5,207 nt of DNA from the NCBI GenBank assembly GCA_947003375.1, contig CAMQOJ010000328.1:1-5207 (forward strand). The letters are read 5' to 3'. This stretch comes from an uncultured Lachnospiraceae bacterium. Its GTDB lineage: Bacteria; Bacillota; Clostridia; Lachnospirales; Lachnospiraceae. Positions 4,759 to 5,207 of the stretch are shown here, in pieces; position 1 is the first letter of the stretch; each line of letters starts with the position of its first letter. The position numbers were made by a program, and so were the translations under genes. The notes below the pieces were generated by a model, which saw nothing but the letters and a program-made list of their open reading frames with translations, was not told the DNA's origin and did not search any database.

Positions 4759-5207
4759 ATGGACAAACGTTTGACAGAGGTGCTGGAGGGAAAGGGCGGA
4801 AATTATCTGTTCCCTTTTATGTGGCTGCATGAAGGAGGCAGGGAAGGGCTGGCGGAGCGCATCCGGAGGATTCAGGAGAGCGGATGCGGGGCCTTCTGCG
4901 TGGAGTCCAGGCCCCATGAGGAATTCGGCAGGCAGGGCTGGTGGGACGACATAGCCGTAATCCTGCAGGAGGCCAGGAAGCGGGACATGAAGGTCTGGAT
5001 TCTGGACGACAAGCATTTCCCCACGGGCTATGCCAACGGGATCCTGAAGGAGAAGTATCCGGAGCGACGCCGATGGTTTGTCAGGGAGCACCATGTGGAT
5101 GTGGCAGGCCCCATGCAGGGCGCGGCGGTGCTGGTGCCGAAGCTGGCCGGGGAGGACGACGAGGAGCTGCTGGGCGCAGTGGCCTACAGGCGGGGAGACG
5201 CGGGAGA
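4759..5207 (+). CDS. N-terminal part of a GH106-like glycoside hydrolase (runs off the right edge)
   Basis: The first 149 codons of a larger gene are present; the 3' end is outside the window. The protein begins MDKRLTEVLEGKGGNYLFPF without a signal peptide, so a cytoplasmic enzyme is likely. The conserved run FPFMWLHEG, SGCGAFCVESRPHEEF, GWWDDI, EARKRDMKVWILDDKHFPTG and YANG matches the start of a TIM-barrel family common in gut Firmicutes. I associate that family with GH106 (alpha-L-rhamnosidase-related), whose members are usually many hundred residues long. The substrate cannot be read from this part. AGGAGGAG at 4748-4755 and a strong promoter upstream show that it is the first gene of its own transcript. 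It is unrelated to the phage genes and marks the host side of the window. Confidence 0.75.
   Translation, partial: MDKRLTEVLEGKGGNYLFPFMWLHEGGREGLAERIRRIQESGCGAFCVESRPHEEFGRQGWWDDIAVILQEARKRDMKVWILDDKHFPTGYANGILKEKYPERRRWFVREHHVDVAGPMQGAAVLVPKLAGEDDEELLGAVAYRRGDAG

Noticed and set aside
4651..5094. 147-codon minus-strand frame opposite the promoter and GH106-like gene
   Set aside because: It is opposite a conserved glycosidase start with promoter and ribosome site on the plus strand.
1..5207. tRNA, rRNA, CRISPR array or insertion sequence
   Set aside because: No cloverleaf or CCA end, no regularly spaced repeats and no transposase frame were seen on either strand.

Overview
The window looks like the late end of a prophage (tail fibre, lysis cassette) running into the host chromosome of a spore-forming Firmicute. 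A Lachnospiraceae gut clostridium such as Enterocloster fits best. That placement is inferred from the strong AGGAGG-type ribosome sites, the clostridial phage lysis genes, a YaaH-type sporulation glycosidase fragment and a GH106-like glycosidase. It was not tested by database search.

Positions 1-1840 hold what appears to be a tail-fibre shufflon. A tyrosine recombinase (108-1070, +) is followed by a terminator. Beyond it lie two tail-fibre C-terminal modules facing each other (1159-1500, + and 1510-1836, -), whose stop codons are nine bases apart. The 9-mer AAACACGGG occurs three times in alternating orientation: minus at 44-52, plus at 1188-1196 and minus at 1826-1834. At every copy it is read in the same frame as Asn-Thr-Gly and leads straight into an open module. 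The module belonging to the first copy runs leftward off the window. None of the modules has a convincing start of its own. The likely model is a constant tail-fibre N-terminus to the left, also ending at such a site, onto which the recombinase swaps alternative receptor-binding ends by inversion. A hairpin encloses the recombinase start region, and the recombinase gene itself sits between two inverted sites.

Positions 1900-4022 are the lysis cassette on the + strand: an optional 28-codon ORF, an XhlA-like coiled-coil membrane protein, a three-segment holin, and a two-enzyme endolysin (glucosaminidase plus amidase plus half a SPOR domain). The endolysin has a strong in-frame internal ribosome site and ATG exactly at the start of the amidase domain.

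From about 4023 the character changes. The endolysin stops halfway through its SPOR domain. After 66 bases without a recognisable gene, the C-terminal half of a GH18 spore-type glycosidase begins abruptly (4089-4529), without its catalytic half. This is probably a prophage/host junction or a deletion scar. A short remnant ORF, a very good sigma-A promoter (4686-4715) and the first 149 codons of a GH106-like glycoside hydrolase (4759 to the window end) complete the window.
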